Of a stretch of 64,000 nucleotides of DNA, positions 24,533 through 33,597 are shown in pieces. This DNA comes from Exiguobacterium sp. s193 (GTDB lineage Bacteria > Bacillota > Bacilli > Exiguobacteriales > Exiguobacteriaceae), in contig NZ_JACSMR010000003.1 of assembly GCF_018618755.1 (NCBI RefSeq), positions 1-64,000 on the forward strand. Direction: 5' to 3'. The notes under the pieces were generated by a model. The model was not told the origin of the DNA and made no database searches. It saw nothing but the letters and a program-made list of their open reading frames with translations. Both the position numbers and the translations under genes were made by a program. Numbering within the stretch: position 1 is the first letter of the stretch; each line of letters begins with the position of its first letter.

Positions 24533-24566
24533 AATGGCTCCGGAGATTTCTCTGGAGCTATTTTTT
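24533..24566 (+). terminator. terminator of the YbjN-like gene
   Basis: Hairpin ATGGCTCCGGAG / TCTGGAGCTAT followed by six Ts. It insulates the Fur-controlled operon that follows. Confidence 0.82.
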
Positions 24567-24579
24567 GTTTTAAGTTCAA

Positions 24580-24608
24580 TTGACAATGAGAATTATTCTC
24601 GCTATAGT
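24580..24608 (+). promoter_or_regulatory. Fur-controlled promoter of the nine-gene iron operon
   Basis: TTGACA (24580-24585), exactly 17 nt, TATAGT (24603-24608). The spacer is itself a Fur box: TGAGAAT-T-ATTCTCG (24587-24601), close to the 7-1-7 consensus TGATAAT-N-ATTATCA. Fur-iron binding there would directly block RNA polymerase, so the operon should be induced by iron starvation. Confidence 0.88.
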
Positions 24609-24666
24609 GAGAATTGTGAAAACGACATCATTTAACATCATTTATTATAGTATGGGGGAATTCATC

Positions 24667-25848
24667 ATGAAAAAACGCTTAAAAGTGGCATCACTTTTCA
24701 TTACAGCAGGACTTCTTGCAGCTTGCGGAAATGCGGAAGAAACAACGACGGCTCCAAAAAAAGAAAAAACGGAGCAAACATCAGAAACAACTACAAATGC
24801 TGGTATTGCTGCAACAACATTGAAAGACGAACTGACAATCTTCAGCTCAATCAAGACAGAACTTGATAAAGCAAAAGAAGGACAAGCCATCGACTGGAAG
24901 ATGGTCAAAACAAGTTATGACTCGAAATTAAAAGGTGGCGTCGCGACTGCCGCTCCTGAAATCGAACAAGTCATCACTTCTGCCCTTGCAGGCGTCGACT
25001 CAAAAGATTTAGATGAGAATATTGCCCGTCAGCTCGTCGATAAAGGACTTCAGTCTTATTTCTATAAACTTCAAAAATCAACCCAAGCAACAGCGGAAGA
25101 AGCCATCGTTGCGGGCAAGGCGGATGAAGCAAATGCAGCACTCAAAGACATTAAAATGATGGCAGAAACGGTTTTCATTCCGACAGCGGAAAAACGTGAT
25201 GCAAGTTACGGTTTTAAAAATGAAGATTCTGTTGTCCAAGCTATCAATTCTGGATTGACGGCGCAGGAAGAAGCCATCACGGCTGAAAACGTTGCTGACT
25301 TTAAGGTCGCAAAACAATTGACCGATAAATCGATTTACCGTTCGTTCTATCTCGCAGCACTCGGTTATGCACAAAAAATCGAAGAGGGCGTCAAAGCCGG
25401 TGCTGACGAACAAGAGTTACAAATGGAACAAGCGGAAGGCTACGGTTTCTTACTCGCAATCGAAGAATCGCTTGCCGGTGGCGATGAAGCAGCCGTCGCA
25501 AAGCTAAAAGAACAATACGACTTCTCAAAAACAAAACCAGCAGATGTCTCTTATGAAGAAATCGAAGGTCTCTTCGCCAAAGCGTTAACGAAAAAAATCG
25601 TCGGTTATCATGAAGAGGCGATGGAAGCACTCGAAGCGAAAGATGTCGATACAGCACGTGTCGAAGCAATGGAAGCAAACATGTTCGTCATTGCGATGAA
25701 ACCGACGCTTGAAAATCGTCTCGGCAAAGAAAAAGCGGACGCTGTTCTTGCTGACGCCAACACGTGGTACGATCTCATCGAAAAAAATGACTCAAAGGCT
25801 GAAACTGTAAGTAAAAAAATCGTCGATGCGCTCGATACGTTCAACTAA
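24667..25848 (+). CDS. iron-regulated lipoprotein with internal helical repeats
   Basis: 393 residues from the ATG at 24667. Lipobox LLAAC with Cys20, then a Thr/Ser/Lys-rich linker (about 22-50) and an all-helical, acidic domain. Two similar halves are visible, one around SYFYKLQKSTQATAEEA and one around SFYLAALGYAQKIEEGV, each followed by a Gly-Tyr-Phe/Leu segment. No HxxE imelysin motif and no cupredoxin, so it is not EfeO. As the first gene of a Fur-controlled operon that encodes an FTR1 permease, it is best read as the extracytoplasmic iron partner. The threonine-rich linker is a plausible glycosylation site. Family not recognised. Confidence 0.75.
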   Translation: MKKRLKVASLFITAGLLAACGNAEETTTAPKKEKTEQTSETTTNAGIAATTLKDELTIFSSIKTELDKAKEGQAIDWKMVKTSYDSKLKGGVATAAPEIEQVITSALAGVDSKDLDENIARQLVDKGLQSYFYKLQKSTQATAEEAIVAGKADEANAALKDIKMMAETVFIPTAEKRDASYGFKNEDSVVQAINSGLTAQEEAITAENVADFKVAKQLTDKSIYRSFYLAALGYAQKIEEGVKAGADEQELQMEQAEGYGFLLAIEESLAGGDEAAVAKLKEQYDFSKTKPADVSYEEIEGLFAKALTKKIVGYHEEAMEALEAKDVDTARVEAMEANMFVIAMKPTLENRLGKEKADAVLADANTWYDLIEKNDSKAETVSKKIVDALDTFN

Positions 25849-25872
25849 GCAAGACGATTGGGGGAACTTCCT

Positions 25873-26793
25873 TTGAATATCGGAATTACAGGTGGCGCCG
25901 GTTTCATCGGTGCTGCTCTTGCAACTCGCTTGCATGCCAGCGGTCACACTGTATCAGTCATCGATGCGTTCACCGATTATTATGCAAGCGACTTGAAACG
26001 TGAACGGGCCGCAGAACTGGCACGGCTTGGCGTGACGATCTCTGAAGCAGATGTCCACACGGCGCTTAATGACTGGTGTTCATCCGGTCAATTCGATGCC
26101 TTGTTCCACCTTGCTGCTTTACCCGGTGTCCCTGGCTCCTTACGTGAGCCGCATCGTTACATCAAAGAGGATATCGATATGACGGTGACCGTCCTCGAAG
26201 CAGCAAAACGCCATCAGATTCAGCAAGTCTTTTTCGCCTCTTCTTCGTCCGTTTACGGTGAGCAGACAGGTGCGTTGAGCGAACAGCAGGCGACCGGTCA
26301 AGTCGTCAGTCCCTATGCCGCAGCGAAATATAGCGCCGAAACCTTTTGCAACGCCTATCAAAACTTATATGGATTACAAATCACGACGTTCCGCTTCTTT
26401 ACAGTGTATGGACCATCGGGAAGACCGGATATGGCGCTGTATCGTTTCATCGAGCAGGCACTCCGTGGTCAAGATCTCGTCGTTTACGGTGATCCGGTCC
26501 GCGACTTCACCTACATCGATGACATCACGCGCGGGATGGAACAAGCGCTTCAAGCACGTGCGACAGGTACATTCAACCTGGGTGCAAATCAACCAGAGTC
26601 CGTTCGGAAGATAGCGGAAATGCTCGGTACACGATATGGCGTCGCGGTGACGTACACGGACCGACGGGAAGGGGATGTCTCGATGACATGGAGTAATACG
26701 GAAGCTGCACGTCAGGCATTCGGATACATGCCTGCCGTCACGCTGACTGAAGGACTCGAGCGGATGATTACATGGCATCTCGGGCGCGTGTAA
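25873..26793 (+). CDS. NAD-dependent sugar-nucleotide epimerase (UDP-uronate 4-epimerase-like)
   Basis: 306 residues from a TTG start 7 nt after GGGGGAA. Extended SDR: GITGGAGFIG binds NAD, the catalytic set is Ser in SSSSVYG with YAAAK, and the later FRFFTVYGPSGRPDMAL and GDPVRDFTYIDD are typical of UDP-glucose/UDP-glucuronate 4-epimerases of the CapI type. It would supply an epimerised sugar nucleotide in the cytoplasm for the glycosyltransferases downstream. Which sugar cannot be settled by eye. 24 nt after the lipoprotein gene, without a terminator. Confidence 0.85.
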   Translation: MNIGITGGAGFIGAALATRLHASGHTVSVIDAFTDYYASDLKRERAAELARLGVTISEADVHTALNDWCSSGQFDALFHLAALPGVPGSLREPHRYIKEDIDMTVTVLEAAKRHQIQQVFFASSSSVYGEQTGALSEQQATGQVVSPYAAAKYSAETFCNAYQNLYGLQITTFRFFTVYGPSGRPDMALYRFIEQALRGQDLVVYGDPVRDFTYIDDITRGMEQALQARATGTFNLGANQPESVRKIAEMLGTRYGVAVTYTDRREGDVSMTWSNTEAARQAFGYMPAVTLTEGLERMITWHLGRV

Positions 26794-27635
26794 TCCGTAC
26801 GACCGCAAGCGTCCTGCTGACGTTTGCGGTTGTTTTTTTATTGATTCGGTTCGTGCTCGAATTGCCGGTCCTCTATGACTACTTGCACATCCTTTTACGC
26901 TCTTACTGGACACTCATCGCAAGTGTATTGTACGCCCTTGCTTTTTATGTCCGCGCTGTCGCCTGGCGCATGGCTGATCAACGGCAGGCACCCTTGCCAA
27001 TCTATTTGACGAGCCTCTATCTCGGACTTGCCATCAATCACTTGTCACCGGTCAAACTTGGCGAAGGTGTTCGCCTGCTAGCGGCACGTGCCATTGCTAG
27101 TCCATTGAAACGGACGACTGCAATCCTCGTCGCCCAGCGTGGCATTGATTTGGTTGTCCTCGGACTCTTCGTCACGCTCGGTTTGCTTACGACGAAGACG
27201 TCTCTTCCTGCCGGTATCGCCTTTGCGCTTGGTGTGCTCGTCTTAATCATCGTTCGCCCATTCTTACAGACGATGTATCCATTAATCGGCTACGGAACGC
27301 TCGCTTGGTGTCTTGAAGCAAGTGCCGTCTATTGCTTATTGGTCGGAGTAAACACCATCCTTCCCTTTCCACTCGTTTTAGTCGCGATGAGCGCCGGCGT
27401 CTTATCCGGAATTGCTCAATTCACCCCGGGTGGTCTCGGCACATATGAACTTGCCATGGGAACGGTCTTACAGACGGCAGGCGTCGAGCATCCTTATGAA
27501 CTGGCATTGATGACACATACGTTCAAGTATGCATTCGCCTTCATCGCACCCTGTTATTTTCTAGTCAGACATCACGCCGTCGTCGCATTACTGTTTCGCC
27601 AATTCAAGCATCAACAGAAAGGAGGATTTTCATGA
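26772..27635 (+). CDS. UPF0104/lysylphosphatidylglycerol-synthase-type membrane protein
   Basis: 287 residues, about seven membrane helices. The family signature is seen in NHLSPVKLGEGVRL near residue 95 and GIAQFTPGGLGTYELAMG near residue 220. This family includes the flippase part of MprF and YbhN/AglD-like proteins linked to lipid-linked glycan steps. Here it may flip or supply the polyprenyl-linked sugar. It overlaps the epimerase gene by 22 bp and the next gene by 4 bp, so translation is coupled. Confidence 0.82.
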   Translation: MASRARVIRTTASVLLTFAVVFLLIRFVLELPVLYDYLHILLRSYWTLIASVLYALAFYVRAVAWRMADQRQAPLPIYLTSLYLGLAINHLSPVKLGEGVRLLAARAIASPLKRTTAILVAQRGIDLVVLGLFVTLGLLTTKTSLPAGIAFALGVLVLIIVRPFLQTMYPLIGYGTLAWCLEASAVYCLLVGVNTILPFPLVLVAMSAGVLSGIAQFTPGGLGTYELAMGTVLQTAGVEHPYELALMTHTFKYAFAFIAPCYFLVRHHAVVALLFRQFKHQQKGGFS

Positions 27636-29065
27636 AAAGTGCTTCACGTTTTGAAAAAGTCGCAGCCCGTATGTGGAACTTATTAAATGAAGGCAAACCC
27701 TTCACTCCGATTTTCACGATTGGTATTTTCCTCAGCTACTGTCTTTTGTTCCAACAGACACTGAGCGGTGCCGGATTCGGTTTTTTAGTGACGTTGCCTT
27801 TATTCATACTGTACTGGAAATTTGATTTCCCGCTGTTCCTTCGTAATTATTTATGGATGCCCGTTATCGTCTGGTTATTCCTTGAAGGAACAGATTCACG
27901 GCTCTTGCCCCTGTTCGCTTATGGTGCAGGTCTTTATTTCTTCTTCACGATTTTCTTCTGGGGAACGATTTACTACCATTTACGCATCGGAACCGATTGG
28001 CTGAACTTCACCCGTTTTTGGAAACTTGTCCTCAAAAATAGTGACTCGACGAGTGGAAATGCGCAAGAACAACTACCGAAAGTCGCACTCTTACTTGCCT
28101 ACTGGCAAACCGCAACGATTGATCCGGCGTTAGATTGGTCGTACGTCCTGTTCCCTGCTGGGTTATTCGTATTCGCTTGGATTCTTCACCATTATCTCTT
28201 CGACTGGAAACCGAAACTTCCGACCGAGCCGACAACCGATGCCAGCTTACCGACTTCAGACAAAGTCTACGTCTTGGTTGTCGACGGGATGCGAAAAGAC
28301 CGCTACATGGCTGCGAACACGCCGTTTCTCGAGCGATTGCGTCAAGAAGGAACGGAATATACCAATATGGAGACCGTCTATCCGGCCCGGACGGTCGTCT
28401 GTTTCAGCTCGATGTTCACCGGAGCCCGTCCGGAAGAACACGGGATTCATTCGAACATGGTCTGGAATACGACAGGGGTCAAAACCGATACGGTCTTTGA
28501 CCGATTACGCGACGTCGGGAAAACCGGTAAGATTCTTGGAATCGCTCATCTCGTCGATGCCTTCGGTGCCAAAGACGTTCATACCGTGACAGCCGTCATG
28601 CATAATGATGTCGCGGACCGCAACATCATCGATCGCGCTAAACAAATCGTCCAGCAAGAAGATCCGGATTTGCTGGCAATCCAATTGATCGGTACCGACC
28701 AAACCGGTCATAGTCGTGGAACACTCTACTCGGAATATATTCAAAAAATCGAGGAAGCAGATGCCCTACTCGCTGAATTCTGTGAAGAACTGGAGCGTCT
28801 CGGTAAGTTAGACGATGCGACACTGATCGTCATGGCGGACCATGGTCAAGCAGATGGCATCGGCGGACATGGTCACCTTGACGAGGGAGAACGATTCGTA
28901 CCATTCTGGATGTACGGTAAACACATTCACGCTGGTCGCAAGGTCGATACACATCGACACATCCTGTCGCTTGGACCGACTGTTGCAAAACTACTTGGTG
29001 CCGATATCCCGCGCGATAGCCGGGGTGTCCTACTGACGGAAGCGTTTAAGGAGGAATCGTCATGA
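27632..29065 (+). CDS. membrane-anchored alkaline-phosphatase-superfamily phosphodiesterase
   Basis: 477 residues. About five membrane helices in residues 20-190, then a type I phosphodiesterase/nucleotide pyrophosphatase domain. Metal-site motifs are VVDGMRKD at the start, the nucleophile Thr in YPARTVVCFSSMFTG, GTDQTGH, MADHGQ and GGHGH. The domain lies after the last helix; whether it is outside is not certain. It could cleave sugar-nucleotide, polyprenyl-phosphate or phosphoglycan bonds. Start overlaps the previous stop (ATGA) with AAAGGAGG upstream. Confidence 0.85.
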   Translation: MKSASRFEKVAARMWNLLNEGKPFTPIFTIGIFLSYCLLFQQTLSGAGFGFLVTLPLFILYWKFDFPLFLRNYLWMPVIVWLFLEGTDSRLLPLFAYGAGLYFFFTIFFWGTIYYHLRIGTDWLNFTRFWKLVLKNSDSTSGNAQEQLPKVALLLAYWQTATIDPALDWSYVLFPAGLFVFAWILHHYLFDWKPKLPTEPTTDASLPTSDKVYVLVVDGMRKDRYMAANTPFLERLRQEGTEYTNMETVYPARTVVCFSSMFTGARPEEHGIHSNMVWNTTGVKTDTVFDRLRDVGKTGKILGIAHLVDAFGAKDVHTVTAVMHNDVADRNIIDRAKQIVQQEDPDLLAIQLIGTDQTGHSRGTLYSEYIQKIEEADALLAEFCEELERLGKLDDATLIVMADHGQADGIGGHGHLDEGERFVPFWMYGKHIHAGRKVDTHRHILSLGPTVAKLLGADIPRDSRGVLLTEAFKEESS

Positions 29066-29793
29066 AAAAAGTCGTCGTCTTTCTACCGGCCCATAACGAA
29101 GAAGTCTCCTTGCCACTTGTCTTAAAACGGATTCCGGATGAAATCGATGGACTGCCCGTCGAGACGATCGTCATCGACGACGGCTCCACTGATGCGACGT
29201 CCGAGATTGCCCGGCAACACGGAGCCCATGTCTATCGTTTCCCTAAAAACCGTGGGCTCGGAGCTGCCGTCCGTGAAGGTTTGCTCCGATCTTATGAGCA
29301 CGGGGCAAGTGTCGCCGTCATGATTGACGCCGATAACGAATACCCGGCGGATCAAATTCCCGACGTCGTCCGACCGATTCTTCTGGATGAAGCCGACTAT
29401 GTGTTTGGTTCCCGTTTTCTCGGAACTGTCGACGGGATGCGCTTGTACCGGTACATCGGCAATCATGTCTTTACCTGGTTACAGTGTGTCTTATTAAAAC
29501 GTCGGATTCACGATGGGCAAAGCGGCATGCGTGCCTTTTCCCGTGCGGCGTGTAAACACGCAGAAATCATCCACGACTATAACTATGCCCAAGTGCTGAC
29601 ATTGAATCTTGTTCGAAAAGGATTCCGGCTGCATGAAGTCCCGATTCGTTACCGTGTGCGAGAAGCAGGAAAGTCCTTTATCCGCTTTAACTATATCCAG
29701 CGTGTCCTTCCCGCGATTTACCGGGAATGGCGTCGCCCGATCGTCCCACTGTCGTCTGAAGAACGTTTTGAACGAAAGGAGCATCTCGGATGA
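29062..29793 (+). CDS. GT2 glycosyltransferase, Dpm1-like (polyprenyl-phosphate sugar synthase)
   Basis: 243 residues, soluble GT-A fold. FLPAHNEE at the start, IDDGSTD for nucleotide binding, IDADNEYPAD with the metal-binding acid, and a GSRF motif before the acceptor region. This is the pattern of dolichyl/polyprenyl-phosphate mannose or glucose synthases without the C-terminal membrane helices. Would load a sugar onto undecaprenyl phosphate at the inner face of the membrane. Overlaps its neighbours on both sides by ATGA. Confidence 0.87.
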   Translation: MKKVVVFLPAHNEEVSLPLVLKRIPDEIDGLPVETIVIDDGSTDATSEIARQHGAHVYRFPKNRGLGAAVREGLLRSYEHGASVAVMIDADNEYPADQIPDVVRPILLDEADYVFGSRFLGTVDGMRLYRYIGNHVFTWLQCVLLKRRIHDGQSGMRAFSRAACKHAEIIHDYNYAQVLTLNLVRKGFRLHEVPIRYRVREAGKSFIRFNYIQRVLPAIYREWRRPIVPLSSEERFERKEHLG

Positions 29794-30530
29794 GAAAACC
29801 GTTTTTCATCACCGTCATCGCCTTCTTGTTCCTGCTCACTACACCATTGCCGGCATTCGCCTACAGTTATGGGGATCCAGGAAAGGAAGCTTTTGCGGAA
29901 GCTTATAAACAGTTTGAGGAACAGCTTGACCAAAACGATTATACGCTTGCGAAGGAAACGATTGACGCGTACGATAAAGAATTTACGCTCTACTTCCCAG
30001 AAGCGAAGGAAAAAATCGATGCGGCGTTAGCAAAAAAAGATGCCGATGCCGCCAAGCAAGCCTACCGCGTCGCCTTACGTCAAAACATCGAACGTCGTCT
30101 GCACTTCGCACAGGAACAATTCGATGATTTCGGACAGGCTAAGCTGTTGCTTGCGAAAGCACGTGGCACGTATGATGTGCTCGCGCCTTACGTCAAAGAA
30201 AGTGAGGGTGCACAGACAAGTGATTCATTGTATACTGCTTTTGACGAATCGCTTGCTGCTCTTGGAAACCCCGGGTTGTTCGGAGTCGGAAAAAAAGCGA
30301 GTGATCAAGAAACATTCAACCAAAATATTGCATTAATCGAAGATACAATTACACCCCTGTTCGTTTTACCCGGAGAAGAAAAAACCGGTTTGTTTGAAGA
30401 GGAGGATTCGATTTTCGGTCAATCCTTCGGAACAGATGAGATTTGGAAAACGATTGCGATTGGTCTTGTCATCGTTCTCATCGTTCTCGTCATCATCGGA
30501 CAACGAAAGAAGAAACGTCAAAATCACTAA
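29790..30530 (+). CDS. secreted, membrane-tethered helical protein (FTR1 partner domain)
   Basis: 246 residues. Signal peptide ending at PAFA (about 24), an all-helical acidic domain, and a C-terminal membrane helix (about 220-240) followed by a basic stop-transfer tail. In many bacteria FTR1 permeases carry a similar helical extracytoplasmic domain fused at the N terminus; here it looks like a separate protein encoded 16 nt before the permease. Likely role: deliver iron to the permease. Family assignment is by architecture, not by motif. Confidence 0.65.
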   Translation: MRKPFFITVIAFLFLLTTPLPAFAYSYGDPGKEAFAEAYKQFEEQLDQNDYTLAKETIDAYDKEFTLYFPEAKEKIDAALAKKDADAAKQAYRVALRQNIERRLHFAQEQFDDFGQAKLLLAKARGTYDVLAPYVKESEGAQTSDSLYTAFDESLAALGNPGLFGVGKKASDQETFNQNIALIEDTITPLFVLPGEEKTGLFEEEDSIFGQSFGTDEIWKTIAIGLVIVLIVLVIIGQRKKKRQNH

Positions 30531-30546
30531 TTAGGGAGGAAGGACG

Positions 30547-31464
30547 ATGGATTTTCAAGCGTTTTTAATCACGCTACGTGAATGTCTCGAAGCTGTCTTG
30601 ATCGTCGGTTTGATTCTCGGCTATCTCGATCGACTCAACGCACCACAATATAAAAAATGGGTCTATGCCGGAGTCGGACTTGCGCTGCTCGCAAGCCTCG
30701 GCGTCGCCTTTTTATTCCAAGTCGTCTTTACGAGTTTCGCAAGCTTCGGCAGCGACACATACTTGCGTCTCGGTATCATGATCATCTCTGTTTTCCTCTT
30801 AACCCATATGGTGCTTTGGATGGGGAAAGAGGCGAAAGAAAATCAACAGGCTTCGCAAGCGAAAGTCGCGGCAGCCGTCTCGACAGGTAGTGCCATCACA
30901 ATGATTGTCCATTCGTTCCTCGTCATCGTTCGGGAAGGGATCGAGACCGTTTTCTTCTTTGCTGCCATTTCCGGCGGTGAAATCGAGAAAGTCTTGACGA
31001 GTTATGGTGCCGTGTCCGGTCTCTTGCTCGCTTTGATTTTTGGGTATCTGTTCGTCTCCGGAACGATGAAGATTCCAGTCAAACGTTTCTTCCAAGTGAC
31101 AGGCGTCTTGATTTTGTTCATTGCTGCCGGCATGCTCGTCCAAACGATTGGACGTTTCCAGGATCTTGGATTGCTCGGAAGTTTGTTGACGAATGCGGAC
31201 GGCACACCGGCAGCCTTGTACAACATCGTCGGATTTATGCCGGAACACTACATCGACCAGATTCAATATTTACGTGATACGGGCAATACGACATTGATCA
31301 GCGGTCAAATCGGTACGTTCATGGGGGCGATGTTCGGCTACAGCCATAATCCGTCCATCGAACAAGTTTTCGCCTGGTGGGGCTACTTCGCGTTTGCCGG
31401 TTTCATGCTGATGCGTCAAAATCGAACACCAAAAACCGCCAAGAAACTGAAGGAGGTCTCGTGA
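30547..31464 (+). CDS. FTR1-family high-affinity iron permease
   Basis: 305 residues, seven membrane helices. Two iron-binding REXXE motifs are present: RECLE (11-15) in helix 1 and REGIE (129-133) in helix 4, as in yeast Ftr1p and bacterial EfeU. The usual EfeO and EfeB partners (imelysin-type protein and DyP peroxidase) are not in this operon. Ribosome site GGGAGGAAGG. The stop overlaps the next start. Fur control from the promoter 6 kb upstream fits an iron-uptake role. Confidence 0.93.
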   Translation: MDFQAFLITLRECLEAVLIVGLILGYLDRLNAPQYKKWVYAGVGLALLASLGVAFLFQVVFTSFASFGSDTYLRLGIMIISVFLLTHMVLWMGKEAKENQQASQAKVAAAVSTGSAITMIVHSFLVIVREGIETVFFFAAISGGEIEKVLTSYGAVSGLLLALIFGYLFVSGTMKIPVKRFFQVTGVLILFIAAGMLVQTIGRFQDLGLLGSLLTNADGTPAALYNIVGFMPEHYIDQIQYLRDTGNTTLISGQIGTFMGAMFGYSHNPSIEQVFAWWGYFAFAGFMLMRQNRTPKTAKKLKEVS

Positions 31465-32843
31465 CGGTTCGAAGCGGTCATCCACAACAACGTGGACGAT
31501 CGCTTTTTTTCATGGTTGTCGTTCTAATTTTCGTGTGCACCGCCGGACGCCTTTATCTGGTCAGCCCGTTTGTGGCAAGCTACGACATCGCCAACTTCAC
31601 GTTAGCGGTCGGACAGTATGATTTGGCGAATTTGCAGCCACATTTTCCCGGTTACCCGTTTTTCATCTTACTTGCGACCGGTCTCGCACGACTCGGGCTC
31701 GAACCCGTCCGTACGCTTGGCATCGTCTCGACGCTTGGTTTCACCAGCGGACTGATTCCGCTGTATCTGCTTCTCAAACGCCGACGATTCGATACGGTTC
31801 GTCTGCTGGCTGCTTTTACAGTCGTATCGACTGCTTCCCTTGTCGTCTTGTCCGCAACCGGGATGTCGGATGGTCTCGCACTTGGTGTCCTCTGTTGGTT
31901 CATGTGGAGTGTCGAACGTGCTCGGCACGGTCATTTCCGCCTTTTGCCGTACCTCTTATTCGGACTGTTGATGGCAACGCGTTTATCCTATGCACCGTTT
32001 GGAATCGTGTTACTCTTTTTACTTTGGCAAACCCGAAAAGACTCCTGGCAACTCCTATCCGAACTGGCGACGTTACTCCTGGCACAACTTGCCTGGCTGT
32101 TACCGGTCGCCTTCTCGGTCGGGGGACCGGCTTCCTTTGCTCAACTGTCACTCAGTTTCGTGACGGGTCATTTCTCCGACTGGGGTGGCACGGCAAAAAC
32201 GGACGAAGCCTCGTTGATCGAGCGACTTGGATTGACACTCAAACAAATCGTTTGGCATGGTCTTGGATTTGCCACTTGGATTGGTCTCGGATCAGGACTG
32301 TTCTTGTTCTGCCAACGTTTCCGTCCGCTTCCTCTTTGGTGGAGCGTCACCGGTACTGGTTATTTTCTTTGGGTCTGGTTGGCCCAAAACATTGATAAAC
32401 CGCGGCATGTCTTGCCACTCGTCTTCCTACTCGTCTTCCTACTCGTTCGCCACTTGTCAGTGCGTTGGCTCGTTCCGTTTTTATGTATTCAATTGATGAT
32501 CGGAAGTATCGCCTTGTATCAACAAGCGACTACTACACCGGCTACGATTCAGCTGGCGGAAGCGATTACTGGTTTACCGGCGTCCGCGACCATCTTTACG
32601 GATGAAGAAGACCGCCAGTTTTTAATGAAGCGTCCCGACGCTACAATTGTGCCGATTGGATCCGCCAGTAAATGGCGAGCGGAACCAAAATCACAGGAAG
32701 TCTACTTGACCGGACGATTACTCAAACGGTTACGGGCGGAAGATGTACCAATCGAAGTGACGGAAGTTTTCCACTTTACGAGTGATCCCCGGTTCGAGCC
32801 GGAGGATGCGGAGGCGCGGTTGTACCGGATGATTTTACGATAA
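31461..32843 (+). CDS. GT-C fold membrane glycosyltransferase
   Basis: 460 residues from a GTG that overlaps the permease stop (GTGA), with AAGGAGG 4 nt upstream. Ten or so membrane helices. An early luminal-type loop with YDIANFTLAV followed by HFPGYPFF resembles the acidic plus PGYP motif of GT-C enzymes of the DUF2723/TMEM260 and PMT type, which use polyprenyl-phosphate sugars as donors. The C-terminal 100 residues are soluble. It could transfer a sugar to a protein or lipid outside the membrane. Confidence 0.72.
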   Translation: MTVRSGHPQQRGRSLFFMVVVLIFVCTAGRLYLVSPFVASYDIANFTLAVGQYDLANLQPHFPGYPFFILLATGLARLGLEPVRTLGIVSTLGFTSGLIPLYLLLKRRRFDTVRLLAAFTVVSTASLVVLSATGMSDGLALGVLCWFMWSVERARHGHFRLLPYLLFGLLMATRLSYAPFGIVLLFLLWQTRKDSWQLLSELATLLLAQLAWLLPVAFSVGGPASFAQLSLSFVTGHFSDWGGTAKTDEASLIERLGLTLKQIVWHGLGFATWIGLGSGLFLFCQRFRPLPLWWSVTGTGYFLWVWLAQNIDKPRHVLPLVFLLVFLLVRHLSVRWLVPFLCIQLMIGSIALYQQATTTPATIQLAEAITGLPASATIFTDEEDRQFLMKRPDATIVPIGSASKWRAEPKSQEVYLTGRLLKRLRAEDVPIEVTEVFHFTSDPRFEPEDAEARLYRMILR

Positions 32844-32856
32844 GGAGCGGATTGGG

Positions 32857-33552
32857 ATGAATATCATTGGAACCGGTAACACGGCAACGATTCAACAAGA
32901 AACTGCGGCGATTGTCCGAAAGCAGTTTCACGCACACGTCCCGCATGCAGCGGTCCAGCAGGAATTTCAAAATCATCTGTCCATCCAGAACCACTTTCCG
33001 ATGACACCTCGTGTCTATAATCAAAGGGATCAGTCCATTCGCATGGAGTACTTGAAAGGTGAATCGCTCGGAGATTTGATGAAACGTCATCCCGTTCGGA
33101 TTCTCCGCTACATGACGGCCATGGTCACCTTACACCAGCACCTCCACACGTTATCTGTCGACGGGTTACCCCGTATTCAAGAACGATATCCCGCTCACAC
33201 TACACTTGTAGCGGGACATACTTTATGTCATGGTGATTTTCACCCGTATAATCTGTTGCTTGTTAAAGAAGACATCTATGTCATCGATTGGATGGATGCC
33301 TCCATCGGCAATCCACTGATGGACGTCGCCCGTACTTTTTTATTGTTCCGTTATGGGGGAAGAAGTTCTTTACGAAATCCGGCAGAATGCGTTTCCCGAT
33401 TCATCCTCAGTCATTTGTATCGTGTCTGTTATTTTAAGCGCATCAGAAAAGTCACCGGATTCGAGGCTTGTTTACGGCTGTGTGCAGCTTCCCGCTTGAA
33501 AGAGCAGATTACGCCTGTCGAATCCATTCTGTTACAACGTTTTTTAAAGTGA
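32857..33552 (+). CDS. APH/choline-kinase-fold phosphotransferase
   Basis: 231 residues. The catalytic loop CHGDFHPYNLLL and the metal motif VIDWMDA are those of aminoglycoside phosphotransferase/choline kinase enzymes. The N-terminal lobe is short. As the last gene of the iron/glycosylation operon it more likely phosphorylates a sugar, polyol or lipid head group than an antibiotic. AAGGAG precedes the ATG. Repeat D follows about 45 nt later and its terminal A/T-ended stem may stop transcription. Confidence 0.82.
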   Translation: MNIIGTGNTATIQQETAAIVRKQFHAHVPHAAVQQEFQNHLSIQNHFPMTPRVYNQRDQSIRMEYLKGESLGDLMKRHPVRILRYMTAMVTLHQHLHTLSVDGLPRIQERYPAHTTLVAGHTLCHGDFHPYNLLLVKEDIYVIDWMDASIGNPLMDVARTFLLFRYGGRSSLRNPAECVSRFILSHLYRVCYFKRIRKVTGFEACLRLCAASRLKEQITPVESILLQRFLK

Positions 33553-33597
33553 TATCCAACGAGTCACAAATCATCGCCAACTAATTAAGCTGAAAAT

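Noticed and set aside
32857..33552. Aminoglycoside resistance phosphotransferase
   Set aside because: The fold is right, but the gene is the last in an iron/glycosylation operon and shows no specific resistance-family signature. A sugar or lipid kinase is more likely.
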